From positions 310,001 through 374,000 of the forward strand of contig RCAB01000020.1 of the NCBI GenBank assembly GCA_003640385.1: a stretch of DNA of 64,000 bases. The letters are read 5' to 3'. This document shows positions 24,101 through 35,535 of the stretch, piece by piece (position 1 is the first letter of the stretch; each line of letters starts with the position of its first letter). The position numbers and the translations under genes are program-made. The stretch comes from Setaria digitata (lineage: Eukaryota; Nematoda; Chromadorea; Rhabditida; Setariidae). The notes beneath the pieces were generated by a model. That model had not been told where the DNA came from, ran no database searches, and saw only the letters and a list, made by a program, of their open reading frames with translations.

Positions 24101-27100
24101 AAAAAAGATCGTTTGAGGTCAGAGAGTTCAATTTAAGGACACTAAAGTAATTATTTAGGTTAAACAGTTGTGGTACTCTAAATTCTTTTTTTTTTTTTTG
24201 CATCAATATTGCAGCACAAAGAAAAGTACCATTCCTCTCCAAGGGATTTGTAACCTTGCTGACCCCGGTAATGAATTTCAGTGCAAAATATGTGGTATCA
24301 AAATTATAATAAGTGAAAGTGGAATAAGATGAAGAGAAGATGCACAGAATAAACGCTTCTTACACAGGTTAGTATATGAAAAGTACTGGGAATGGCAGAG
24401 GGTGACTAGTGGAACTAATTTTCCCAATATTTTTCATTTTCAGAGATGTGAGCTTCAGCATTCCTCCACAGTGGCAGTTTATTACATATACTTAAAAAAA
24501 GGGAAAATAATGTAACTGCATTCTTGTGTGAGCTGCTCATTGACGGAAGAGTTGTAGACGATAAAAGTTGAAACGCAGGCTTATCAGGACAAAATTCGCC
24601 TCCACGATCTGCTGATTGCACATCGATATCTGATATTTTCTGCATTCCTTTTGACATATCTTTACATTCCGCACACTTATCACCTGGATAATTTTCATTC
24701 AGTACGAAAAGAATGGATTAATATAAAAAGAAGTTGAGAATTAAAGCGGTAATAATTGGCAGCTCAACAGAAAACATATTACCAGGATGAAGATATATCT
24801 TTTTTTTCCTGAAAATAAGGAATGGAAGGTGTAGAAGTAATCCATATTTTGACACCTTGAGTAATCTCGCCATGACCAGTGAAAAAGAGGCGAAAGAGAG
24901 TTTTCTCATTGCGGCTAATTATTTTAACAGCTAATTTCAGAAAGTGGACCATTCAACTTCAAAAGAGCCTTACTATAGTAAATGTCTTATTGCGCTCGGC
25001 GGAAACGGGAGGAGCTCGTTGATAGCAAAATATGGAGATAGACAATTTAGCCAGTTTACGACATATAATAAATGAATTGACCTTTCTTTCCTTTAACAGT
25101 TACATTCTTTGATTCCTTTCTGCAATTATTACAATTTGTTTTGTTGCCATATTTATCCGCTGTTTTCTTCCGCTTTATAAACGAGAGTAATCCTTTCTTT
25201 TCCTTCTTCTTTTCTTTCTTCTCCTTCTTACTCTCTTCAGGTTGTGCTGCAATGTGACTGTAACATTTGGCGACAAGTCTATAAAATACCAGTACAGGTG
25301 AAGTCACTGACGTTCCAACGATTCAACCTAACGGGAACCCATCCAGTATAGATATATAGTTTGAAAGGAAAATAAGGCAGTCGGTGCATTCATGACTGAA
25401 CAGATTAAATGAAGATAAGTAAAGTTGCAGAAAAACGCATTTCAAAAAGAAACCCTCATTTCTTAAGTACCAAAATCTTTCGCAATTTCTAACAACCTGT
25501 CATTTGCAAATTTAATGTTCTTAGTTGCAAATTACTTTTCTAGTTAGCGATTTGAAAAGATCAAATTATGCTAATTGCGCTCAGATAGCTCCAAAAGCTT
25601 TACCAAAAAGAAATCAGTATGATATGTTGTTAAGCTATGATGAAATGAATCATAATAACGCAGGTAGTAGTCTCCGTAGGTACAACTGGCCGAAAAGAGA
25701 ACCACTTCCTGGTGACATTACTTTTAGAATGTACGGGCAATTAGGTAGAATTCATACACAAAAATGAAAACAATATTGTAATTAATGGCGGTTCCCGTGG
25801 GATATGCTTTTTAATAAATTATATTTCGAGACGGTAAGTTGATGAATGGGCAACATTTTCATCCACATTTGTCAAAAGAAGAGGTAAATAATTTAAATAA
25901 TTTCTTGATAAGAACTGCCGTAAACCTTTTTCAAGGTTCAGGGTTTTTCCTTCAATTTTCCAGGAGAACTTTTTCGTTCTTAAGTGTTCTACATGTTAAA
26001 TGACGATACAAATTCACATGAAAAATTTCTTTAGGATTCAAATGAACGCCTAATTATTTATTTAACATAGAGATTATATGAATGCTTTGGCTGAAAGAAA
26101 TGGTTTCTAACTTCATTTAAATATACTTTAAGAAGGACAGTGGTAATCACTAGTGATCCGAATCATTTTGATTATATACTACCAGAAAGAATCTTTGCAA
26201 ATGAGTGATAAACACGATAATATTTTGCATACCTTCGCAAACTGTCGCAAAAAAATTTTAAACGATTTCAGTGCTAAGCACTAACATGTAAAAGAGAAAT
26301 AAATGAGAAATGGTAATAAATATGCCATATGACAATTATTTCTGCAGCAGAAAAATTCAACAAGGGAGAAATCCTAGCTGTCTTCTATAGTAAAAGCATA
26401 GATAAAGCGAACCACTAGTAATCCTTAGAAGAGACACCAATGAAGTGAACGACGAGGCATTATCCAGGAAAGATTTCAGTTAGCTCAATTCTCAGTTCTC
26501 TGACGCTTCATCCTTTTATTCAAATTGAAATTTGAAAATTATTTTCTTAATTCTCCTAGTTAGATAAACGTGCTGTATAATACCAATGATGATAAAAGGT
26601 TTTATGGAAAAACTAAACCAACATTTGTCGCCTTCTGCTGGTATGGTCTTCAGTTCTAGTTCTCCACGATATGGTGTCGGAAAAGTCATCAAGACCGATG
26701 TCCTGAAGAAAAAGTTGGCAACACAAATATTTCCAGTACGACGAGATTTATTCTTAAAAGACATTGCTGCTATCACCGGAAAATTACCGGAAAATTTTCT
26801 AATGAAGTAGCCAGTTCAAAGCTTCTGCTGGAATGCATAACCTGATGTGCTCCTTAGTACAACAAGCAATTTTCGGTCTCAAGATTTATTCTAAATCTCC
26901 AAACATCTCCCACATGCTACTTCAACTGCACCAAAGGTAAAAGTTTGTCTTGAAACTTCAAGTTTGCATTAGAAGTGATGAAAATTATTATGAAAAATGG
27001 AAGTTGGCAGATGCAAAGGTAAGGAAAGAGAAAGACACGAACTCAAAATTGCCCAAAGTTTGACTGTGCTCCATTTGTGTGCCTTCACCATCACTATCCT

Positions 27101-30100
27101 TTCGGGTATCACTTTTCTTAAAATAGTTACACTTATTTCTAACGAAACGATTCTCAGTGTAAACAATCCATTCACTGAATCTTTCAAAAAGTACACTGCT
27201 TGGCAAGGTCACTTTCTTCCACATTTGTCTGTTTCCAACTAAATGTTTTCCACTTAAAAAAAATAAAAAAATAAAAAACGATGAATTATGGATTGCATAA
27301 ATTCGGAAGTTGGAGGACCACATCATTATTAAAACTTACTACTATTATCTTCTTCTTTTCACCTTCCACTACTTCACTCTTTCCATTCATAGTTGACAAC
27401 GATTTTTCTGCAAAATCAAATCATACATTTATGCATAACTTTTTCGCAGCTTCAGCAAATATTGTGAACCTTTTCAGTCACTTACCTTCATCATTAAATT
27501 TCTTCCTAAGTCGCCTCCGTGTTTTTTTTTTACGTGGCCCACCATGTTGTCCGTTGTCAGACGAGGAATCTGATTCCGCTGTTACTTTACCGTATTGACG
27601 TGAATGATGACGTAATGCTGTCATTTTTAAATTATTTGATTAAGAAAAGATTTCAAGAGTCTTCAAATACTAGTCTAACGATCCCTCAAAAAATCCATCT
27701 TATTCATTAATTCTGAACTTTGCTGAAATGCAATACTTTAGAAAAAGGCGTCATGGGACCATGTAGTGATTGAAACTACTGTTAGCGGGCATGCTTTAAA
27801 TTTACTTACGTATTTGAGCATTGCATTTCTATGTAATTTATGTTAGAAATAATCACTTCTTTCTTTGCTAGACAACAATCGACGACTTGTTTCACGTTCT
27901 CTAATATTTTCCGGTAGCGATGGATTGCAAAAAATCTGATCTAATGCGTGTGGTTTGACGTCTTCGCATATGTTGTTCACATTAAATTGCCAAGAGCTAC
28001 GCAGTGGTCTCGATAACATATCTCTGTAATAACGTATCTGATACAGAATTAGAAGATCGTCTTCAATGATTAACTAAGTCGACGAGAGCGTGATAAAGAA
28101 AAGAAACTTACGTAGAAAGAGAATTATATTTGGACATCTTTGTAGCATATGCGCTTTGTTTTGGTCGAACAGGCGAATGGCTTCTGCAAACGAAAATCTC
28201 CCGTTTAATTTAGAAGTTGTTTGATTTAAGAAGCAAAAGAAAAGCATGGCGATGAAAAGGCACAAGGGAAAAGTTGCTTACAAATCGCTCTACACAACTT
28301 TAAATTGAAATACATTTGATGAAATCTTTCTTACTTTGATAAACATTCTCTGAATCGTCCTGAATTCCACCGGGATGAATAGATCCCGCGAATGGGTGTA
28401 TACTGTTTAGTCGATATAAGAGAATTATCAACAGATGATTTGTCAGTAAATATCGGAGACTCAAGTACTGAAAGGCGATTGCTTTGCCGGTAGAAACTCT
28501 GCAATTTTTGAAATGGACTAACTGAAAAAATAGTATTTCAAGTAATTGATTCTATGCTTAACCTTTCAAGTGATTTTTTTAAAATGATTTTGAAAAGTTC
28601 GCGAATACAAGTACTATTCTAATAACTATTAGTAAAGTGTTATAAGTAAACTACCGCAGTTTGTTCATCTACGTAGCTTTTCAAGGCATTAAGTGAACTT
28701 TGTAAGTCATCGCCATTGTTATTTATAGAACGTTGTCCGCTTGAAACGCTGCCACGTCCTGTTCGTATCGTCGCAAGTGCTGAATTTATGGCACCACCAA
28801 ATTCATCTCTGTGGACATTGCGCAAGCGTGCAGCGTCAACCAAGCGTCGACGCCATGGACGCTCCGCTCTAAACGTACTGTTCCCGTGAGCACTGAAGCA
28901 GAAAAAATAACAAATGTGACATTACCTGTTTCATAGAGGAAAGCATGTAGGCTTTACCTATTGAAAGTCTGCGAATTGTTGCTCAAGAAAGATCTATCGG
29001 GAAGTGATGCCAAAGTTGCTAGCGACGAAGAGGGAACTGTACTTCGCGCATTCAACTGAAGAGATCGAACCGCGGGCGATGAAGATGGTGTCCATCCTTA
29101 ATTTTTGTGTATATACCAGATAAAAAGTAAAACAATCTATTCTGTTCCTAAAGTTCAGCCGAGCAGATAGAAATCATTGCACTTATCACAAATATTTCGC
29201 TAGCCGTTATTTCTGCCTTATAGAAGTTTAATAATAATGCTTGCTGCAGTCAGTATAAGATAAAATCTAGAATGCTTAGAAATATGCTCAGAAGACGACT
29301 TTGCAAACATTGCTATGTTTGATAATGGATTAATAGCAACTTACTGCTACTAGAAGTGAAGACACTTTCTCGTGGATTTCTTGTAAACTTATTATATGCT
29401 GTGCTTCTTCGATTTATCACTGAAACAAGCTTATCACTGAGAGATAGAGCACTATTCCTTATCATTAATGTGACTTCATGTCCTCTAGGGTATGTGGTTC
29501 ACATCTTACTGGAAGTTTCAAAGAAGCCAAGTTCTGTAAGAAGCAAATATAGAAACTGGTAAGGTGAAAAGATGCCCGTTGCTATCATATATCCCCTCGA
29601 AAAAATGTGTTTTAAAGCACGAACAAGTATCGGAGAGCCAAGGAAGTCTGGGAGATGCTCTGCTTGCCGTTTTGTCGTTCATCAGTGATAACATGGAATC
29701 TCCAAACCGTATGGAACGATCCCGCATAGATGGACCGGAGTTCCTGGAATTCCTGCCTCTTGTTTCTTCTGATATGCTTACTGATAGAAGGTCAGGTGTT
29801 TTCTTCAACCTATCCTTTCTCTATTAGTAGTTCAAAATATACGAAAAATTATCCCTCGAACACATTTTTTATTTTTGAAGCTAAAGCAGACATATGTGTA
29901 AAAAAATGTGTCTGTTTACTGCCCAGCAGTTATCAATGAAGAATGCTTAAAAGCGCTCTTATGAGAAGCACCTAACTGTTCCAAGCTTATTTTGAATCAA
30001 CTGAAAGTGAAGGCAGAGAAGGTGGATAGGGGAAAAGATACAATATTTGCTTCAGATATGCAGTGAATTGATAAATTACACTTGAGAAACAATAACAAAT

Positions 30101-30939
30101 GCTTGCATTTGAAAGCTGGAGGTGCAAATGTGAACTTAGCCATTAAAATTTCATTTCGTTTCATCTTTTTGTCATATATTATCGATGCATGTAGCATAGC
30201 TTGTCGGGAAAGTTCACGTCATATGATGTCACATTTTCGATTATATGGCACTTGTATGAATAATTGCGGGAATTTGTAGTACTCATTACTTAATTTTATG
30301 AAATATATAGGAATTCTGCAAAGGAACACTCAAAAAAAAAACTGTGGAAATAATTCGAAGAGACGGACTTAAATTCGGTGCTAGTTTTGCTAATGGGTTG
30401 AGAGCTAAAGCGTCCTGTTGGGGACATCGAATAAGACGAGTTAGTGCCATAATCCCTCGTTACTGGTTCGAAGAAAGGGAAGGATCGACTCCAGTGTCCA
30501 CCAGCAATAATTCCACTACCATTTTCCGATGGTTTATTCCACCGGACCGAATTCCAGCTAGAAGTTATAATAGAGGTCATAGAAGAAGTGAAAATCAGAT
30601 AAATTCTTTTCATTCCCGTTGTCGGTGAAAGTCAGAAGCGATTCTTATCTCCTCACTATTACCTTAAACAGCTTTTTATTTTTGCCTTTTTAGGAAAGAA
30701 TTATAAAATAGTCATTATGTAGCTGATAAATTCACTATTATCATTTGAATTTAAACTCAATTCCTCCCAGTATTACTTGTTATCACTGTTGTAGAACAGT
30801 AAATCGAGACGTATTACCTGGTGCCGTAAGTACGTGGTGCAATGGTTTGTGTGATAATTTCACCGCGTTTCACTGCTGCTGAACCGGCACCATCAGCACC
30901 AACACTGGCCCACCGTCTATGGTACGTTCCCGACGACAT
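18180..30939 (-). CDS. Large unnamed protein with C-terminal hydrophobic exon (gene A)
   Basis: Starts at ATG 30939 (MSSGTYHRRWASVGADG). Phase-consistent exons are 30939-30818, 30557-30343, a third exon starting at 29780 or 29768 (3' end unresolved), a fourth ending at 28958, then 28892-28655, 28498-28335, 28023-27857, 27617-27486, 25246-25082, 24683-24517 and 23790-23712. The 3' block is 19558-19390, 18978-18783, 18557-18425 and 18371-18180. Pieces at 20313-20205 and 19806-19755 look coding, but their phases do not all join, so at least one exon is missing between 23.7 and 19.6 kb. I do not recognise the family. The body is rich in Ser, Arg and Lys: a basic segment AERPWRRRLVDAARLRN, a polybasic tract KKKTRRRLRKK, a Lys/Glu run in the 25.2 kb exon followed by GLLSFIKRKK, and a CxxC pair (CAEC). 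The last exon is strongly hydrophobic (SLCCVLVLTTAGQGVIIS, then HFSIFLGAY) and ends with TGA at 18180-18182. That suggests a tail-anchored or hairpin membrane protein facing the cytosol, by inference. Confidence 0.65.
20930..21100 (-). other. Possible extra exon of gene A
   Basis: One minus-strand frame reads like protein (RQSYRQEMHHLHNTTCDRL, then SPVDRDCLKLHV) and follows acceptor-like GCAG sites. Its phase does not match the nearest confident exons at 23790-23712 and 20313-20205. It could be one of the missing exons of gene A or chance. Confidence 0.25.
25409..25767 (+). CDS. Possible small nested gene, two exons, 93 aa
   Basis: This lies inside an intron of gene A on the opposite strand. 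Exon 1, 25409-25466, starts at an ATG (MKISKVAEKRISKRNPHFL) and ends at TTAA|GTACC in phase 1. Exon 2, 25544-25767, follows a good acceptor (TTTTCTAG) and continues in the matching phase to TGA. The total is 94 codons including the stop. Exon 2 has balanced, protein-like composition (KRSNYANCAQIAPKALPK, PGDITFRMYGQLGRIHTQK). An AATAAA follows within about 60 bases. I recognise no domain. The basic N-terminus is not a signal peptide. It could instead be an isolated exon of a larger gene or chance. Confidence 0.35.
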
Positions 30940-32778
30940 TGCTGCTTTAACTTCCTGATTTAATCCTTTAAATTCAATTTAAAGACACATTTGATTAAGA
31001 AGTCTGACAAGAGATGTTCTGCGGATATGGAGTTCTAATCAAAAACACTGCATATTTTATTCCTTCATTGCTCACCTTAACATAACGAGATGATAAAACT
31101 TTGGTTTACAACACCAGGACGAAGTGTCGATGAATCCAGCAGCCTTTCGGGACACCTCACGCCGAACTCCGGTCAAAACTATTGATCTGAAAGTGATTCA
31201 AATTTGTTACTCCAACTATTCCTTGCCAATGCTGCAATTGAGTAGCAATACGGTACGACGAGAGCCTTTCAAAACTTTCTATTTCGAATATTACTGGGGA
31301 AAACATAAAGAGTCTGTGAAAAACTCCTTTCTAAGTTGTTGAACAAATGTTGCATTGAAAGTTAGTCAAGTTGAAGCAAAAATAACAAAGCACTGGAAAT
31401 GACTGCATCCATATAGTGCATGTTAAGACTCTTTCTGCAAATTTTATCAGTTGAATTTCAAAATTTCTATTACCTTTTCTACGATGTTGACCACATAATT
31501 ACATTTTCATACACAGATAAACATTTCATAGATAAAGTGACTGTAAAACTTTCATTCCTCACTTTAAGATATGGCATATTCAGGATACTTTACCTTTGTT
31601 CTCCCACAAAGAAATCAAAGCTTCATAATTTAGTAGATGACTATAATATTTATCATCGTTAGATGATAAAGAAAACGCAGAAAAAAAATGTTAAACAAGA
31701 GCTGGTTTGTCGTCACGTTTCACACTGATAATATTTAATGATAGATAGATTTCGTCATGAATGATGACCTTAGCTTAGCTTAGTTTACTATATTTCTATC
31801 CTTCGTTATTTGAGGACAGAATCAGAAGGCTGTTTAGTTGCCTATAAGCAATTAACATATTGTTTTCTACTCGATAGAGACTTTTTAACAATTACCATTT
31901 TATCATCTGCATAAAAATTTTTAAATTTATGCTTATTTCTGTGTATTGTGCCTAATATACGATAAAAATAAGATATAGTAAAACAAGGAACTTTCCAGTC
32001 ATCATGAATAATAACTTGATGGTTTCTAGTTGTTTACCTGAAAATTTCTTGTCGGAAAAAACCCCTACGGTAAAATAATGCTTTTTTTTTTTTTTTTTTT
32101 TTTTTTAACGTAAACCGCTGGCTACCCTTCTTCACCGCTGCAATATCAGTTTATGAATTTTATCTTAAAAGTTGCTTTCAAAGTAGAGAAAGGTGACTTT
32201 TCCTTACAGCAGGTAGTAAAACATATCTCCAGTCAGTTGTTCTTCACCTAAGTTGGCACGGGTTCCTGGAGTTTTTGCAATAATTTGTTAGAAAAAAAAA
32301 GAAGAAATTAAAATGGATCACTGATAACTAAAGTGAAAGAGTATTTTATGAAGAGAAAATAAACATTTTGAAGCTTCAGCAGGGATAGATAGCAAAACAC
32401 GTTCTATACGTTCTAGGTTGCAATAAAGTTCTTCAGATTGAAGAAAAGCTTTTTTTCTTCTCCCCAACTCTCCTATCCTCTTCCCTCTTTTCTTTCTCCT
32501 TCTTCAATTTGAATTGCGAAAAAGAGTTTCAGGTATTCAGTAGAACGATCACTCCTTCAATACCACAAAGCATATCACTCATCATTTATCACTCACGGCT
32601 AAATGTGTCGTACACTTATAATTAAATGCAAACAATGTCTGACTTTAAAAGTTCTAAGTTAGAATTATATCACAAGAAATGCGTGGCTGATGAAGGAGCT
32701 GTCACGGACATTAAATAAGTAACAAAGTGGGAAACTAAGGATAATTTTTCCATATAAAGGAAATTATTCCTAATTATT

Positions 32779-32828
32779 TCACTGATTAGGCTGCTCAATT
32801 AGGCCATTTAGGGCAGCCTAATCAGTGA
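32779..32828. repeat. Perfect 16-bp inverted repeat with 18-nt loop
   Basis: The left arm TCACTGATTAGGCTGC (32779-32794) is the exact reverse complement of the right arm GCAGCCTAATCAGTGA (32813-32828). The 18-base spacer contains AATTAGGCCATTTAGG. The arms are mixed in base composition, so this is not an AT-rich accident. It could be a hairpin RNA, the remnant of a small inverted-repeat element or a regulatory site. Confidence 0.85.
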
Positions 32829-34830
32829 CATGATGATTTTATAACAGCTTCTATTTTTGTAAAGCATCACGTATTTAAAAATTAGTATTTGGTTGCTTAG
32901 CGCTGTGTATTAAACAATCGAAAATTGTGCTGATTCATTTCAAAGTAAATTTATATCCAAGTTGACTTCCATGAGATTAGGTTCATAGATATGGGTGATT
33001 TTCTTTTTTCATACAATAACAAAGACTAATAATAACCTGAATGATGATCAGGTCAATATTTGGAGGCGATGTCTAGCAACGATGACCACTCGATCCACAA
33101 TAGAGAAGTATTTTGTTCCGTCGTTATATTATTTTTAGAAAAGGAATAAAACGAAATACGAAGAGATTTGCACTATAAATACATCATACTATTCGGTTAG
33201 GAATTCTTCCGAGAAAATGGACTAAGTTAGATTTGAACAGTTGTTAGCAAATTTGTTGCTTCGACTTAGCTACTCTCGCGGTTCTTAATCAAATATTTTT
33301 CTTCTTTCCTTCCTCCTTTCTTTCTTCCTTTTTTTTTTTTGTAGATTTGGTGTGGTTAGTACTAGTTGTTTCTTTTAAGGTGATAGTAAACTTACTTAAC
33401 AAGATGAGAGGTACCAATAGAACAGAGGCATTTCTAGATATACAATATACAGTATTTCCAGTTTATACTTGCCAACAACACCACTCGAGTGATGAGGAAA
33501 GGAACAAAAAAGAGTGGAGGAAAAGGGATAAAAGATTATTTCACCAACTGATAACACTTTTATCTAAACTGAAAGTGAGGAGAGAAAACACGTCGGTCGC
33601 ATCTGTTGCTCACTTAGTGATTCTACGGAGATGGCGCAGTTGCTCCCAAGGCAAAACTTTTAAGACAGACTAAACAATAACATTTTGCAGGAATGAGGTC
33701 ATTTTGCACTGCCATCAAGCAAAGCTATTTTATGTTGATAACGTTCGAATGGAAGAGAATAGAACTGCAATCATCGGCTAAGGAAGCGTTNATGTCCTTC
33801 TAAGGAAATGTCGTTCATTTCAAAAATGTCCTTCTACCTTGAACTGGTATAATCTGCAAAGTTATCCTCAATGAAGTCCTCTCTTCAAACAGTCGTAGCG
33901 CCGTTGGTTACTAAGCATTTCATCTAAGTCAGAGGTATTTTAGCGGTTAATAATATTCATGCATCTTGTATGATGGACACCTAGCAATCTTTGCACGCTT
34001 GGCTGACTGAATCCATTTCGCCAGTTCCGATCTGCTTTGCCAAGGAATACAGAAACCTTATAAACAGCACAGGTGTTCAATAATTTGTATTGAAAATAGT
34101 GAGCGCAAGTTAACTTCCCAGAAATACATCTAACATCACATGAAAATGACCTTACCTGCAGATTGAACTTAAGAGCTCTCTGGAGTGGCACTCACGGGCT
34201 GCAAAGCTGTTCCACATTTATATCCACATTGAGGAAATTTTCGTGAAAATTTTTCGACCACTTCTCACTCTTGCCACAAAGGACAGGAATTTTATTCTTG
34301 TTCACTAATTCTCTTTTGTACACTGGAAAAGACGATCAGTTATGCTACAGCTACTTTCTCAAAAAATCAAAAGCTGGAAAATCATGGGTTGTGCTACAAT
34401 ATTTGAAGAAGCCTAAACATGCGACCGTCGGTTTTCCAGAAGGATCGTCAAACTTCCTCGACTCCTTATATTGTGCTGTCCGACTGTGCTTTTCACTCCA
34501 CTATCTCCGTTGAATACTTGAATAGAATCCACGTCAAAACTGTAGTTTCAGCCCATCATCTTTTCTTTCACAGATGCTCATGCTCACAGCAGTGCTTCTG
34601 AAACAACGATATCACCACGCTTCCAACGACCACTGAGTGATCATCACTTGGGATGTTCATTTTCTAGTTATAGACATTCGAATGCAAAGTGTTCTTGAGA
34701 GATCGCTCCCCATTTCTCGAGAATTTAACCTGAATAATAATGACAGACATCCCCGTATATTTCCACAATTGAAACTACCTGTGCTGTTTAAAAATCTGCT
34801 TCTATCCAATTTTCCGCTCAGTTGAACTTT

Positions 34831-34858
34831 CATTTATTATTATGTGTAATAATAAATG
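34831..34858. repeat. Perfect 12-bp inverted repeat with 4-nt loop
   Basis: CATTTATTATTA (34831-34842), loop TGTG, then TAATAATAAATG (34847-34858). All 12 bases pair. The arms are AT-rich, so chance is more likely here than for the hairpin at 32.8 kb. Confidence 0.8.
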
Positions 34859-35535
34859 CTTGGCATAGCTTAAATTCCTGAATAAGTAATCCCACACGTT
34901 TTTAAAACTTAAATAAGTAAACTCATACACCCATAGTCTGGATCCAACACAATATGAGATACTGGTGATCGAGAAAGAAGCTCGAAGAGTTCAGATCATA
35001 CCATCTGTAGAGGAACGAACGACCTAATAAAACTTGCAAATTCTTAATACCCTTCATCAATATTCTGCTGCTATCTGTCGAAATACTCTACAAAGGACTC
35101 CTTGCTTTCTGTATACTTTATTTTTGCTCTTGAGGGGGTTGGCGAGTTTTGTTAAAAGCATATTGGTTTAGGGTTGGTTGGGTGAAAGTCCTACTACGAG
35201 GGGTACGTACGGGGAGTTCGGGTTGTGGCAACCGCGGGAGGACATATGAGGAAGGGATAATGAGGTATACTAGGTTCTTTTCCACTGACCAGTGCTCCAT
35301 CATACCGTCCTGGTAGACCGTCCCATTCCTTTTCTTAGGAAGTGCTCGTATATAATTGTAATTGGACATGTCATGTATTTTGCGAGACGTAACTGTCTTC
35401 AAGACATTTCCTTTCTATGTGTTTCATTCATCTTCAAGCCGAACGACATTGATTTGGCACTGTAATGTGGTTTGCAAGTCGAAGAGGACTATTGCTTACT
35501 GGACATTTTCTTCTTTTAAGATCTCAGACGAGGTT

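Larger units (their letters stand above)
30940..35535. other. Intergenic region between gene A and the La gene
   Basis: I see no confident gene. The stretch holds a T-run at about 32082-32106, pyrimidine-rich tracts near 32460-32510 and 33297-33342, two perfect inverted repeats listed separately, and one undetermined base (n) at 33791. Open frames at 33347-33673 (+), 33940-34191 (-), 34271-34513 (+) and 35118-35402 (-) have no motif or exon structure that I can defend. The last lies head to head with the La gene and might be a leader or a small gene. Confidence 0.5.

Noticed and set aside
33347..33673. Plus-strand open frame with basic C-terminus
   Set aside because: Starts in a pyrimidine run, with no domain and no consistent splice partners.
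34200..34830. Possible decayed mariner/Tc1-type transposon
   Set aside because: I looked for transposase motifs and terminal inverted repeats in the broken frames and found none.
35118..35402. Minus-strand open frame head to head with La
   Set aside because: Low-complexity Pro/Arg/Thr-rich peptide without known motif. It could be a leader region; not supportable as a gene from sequence alone.
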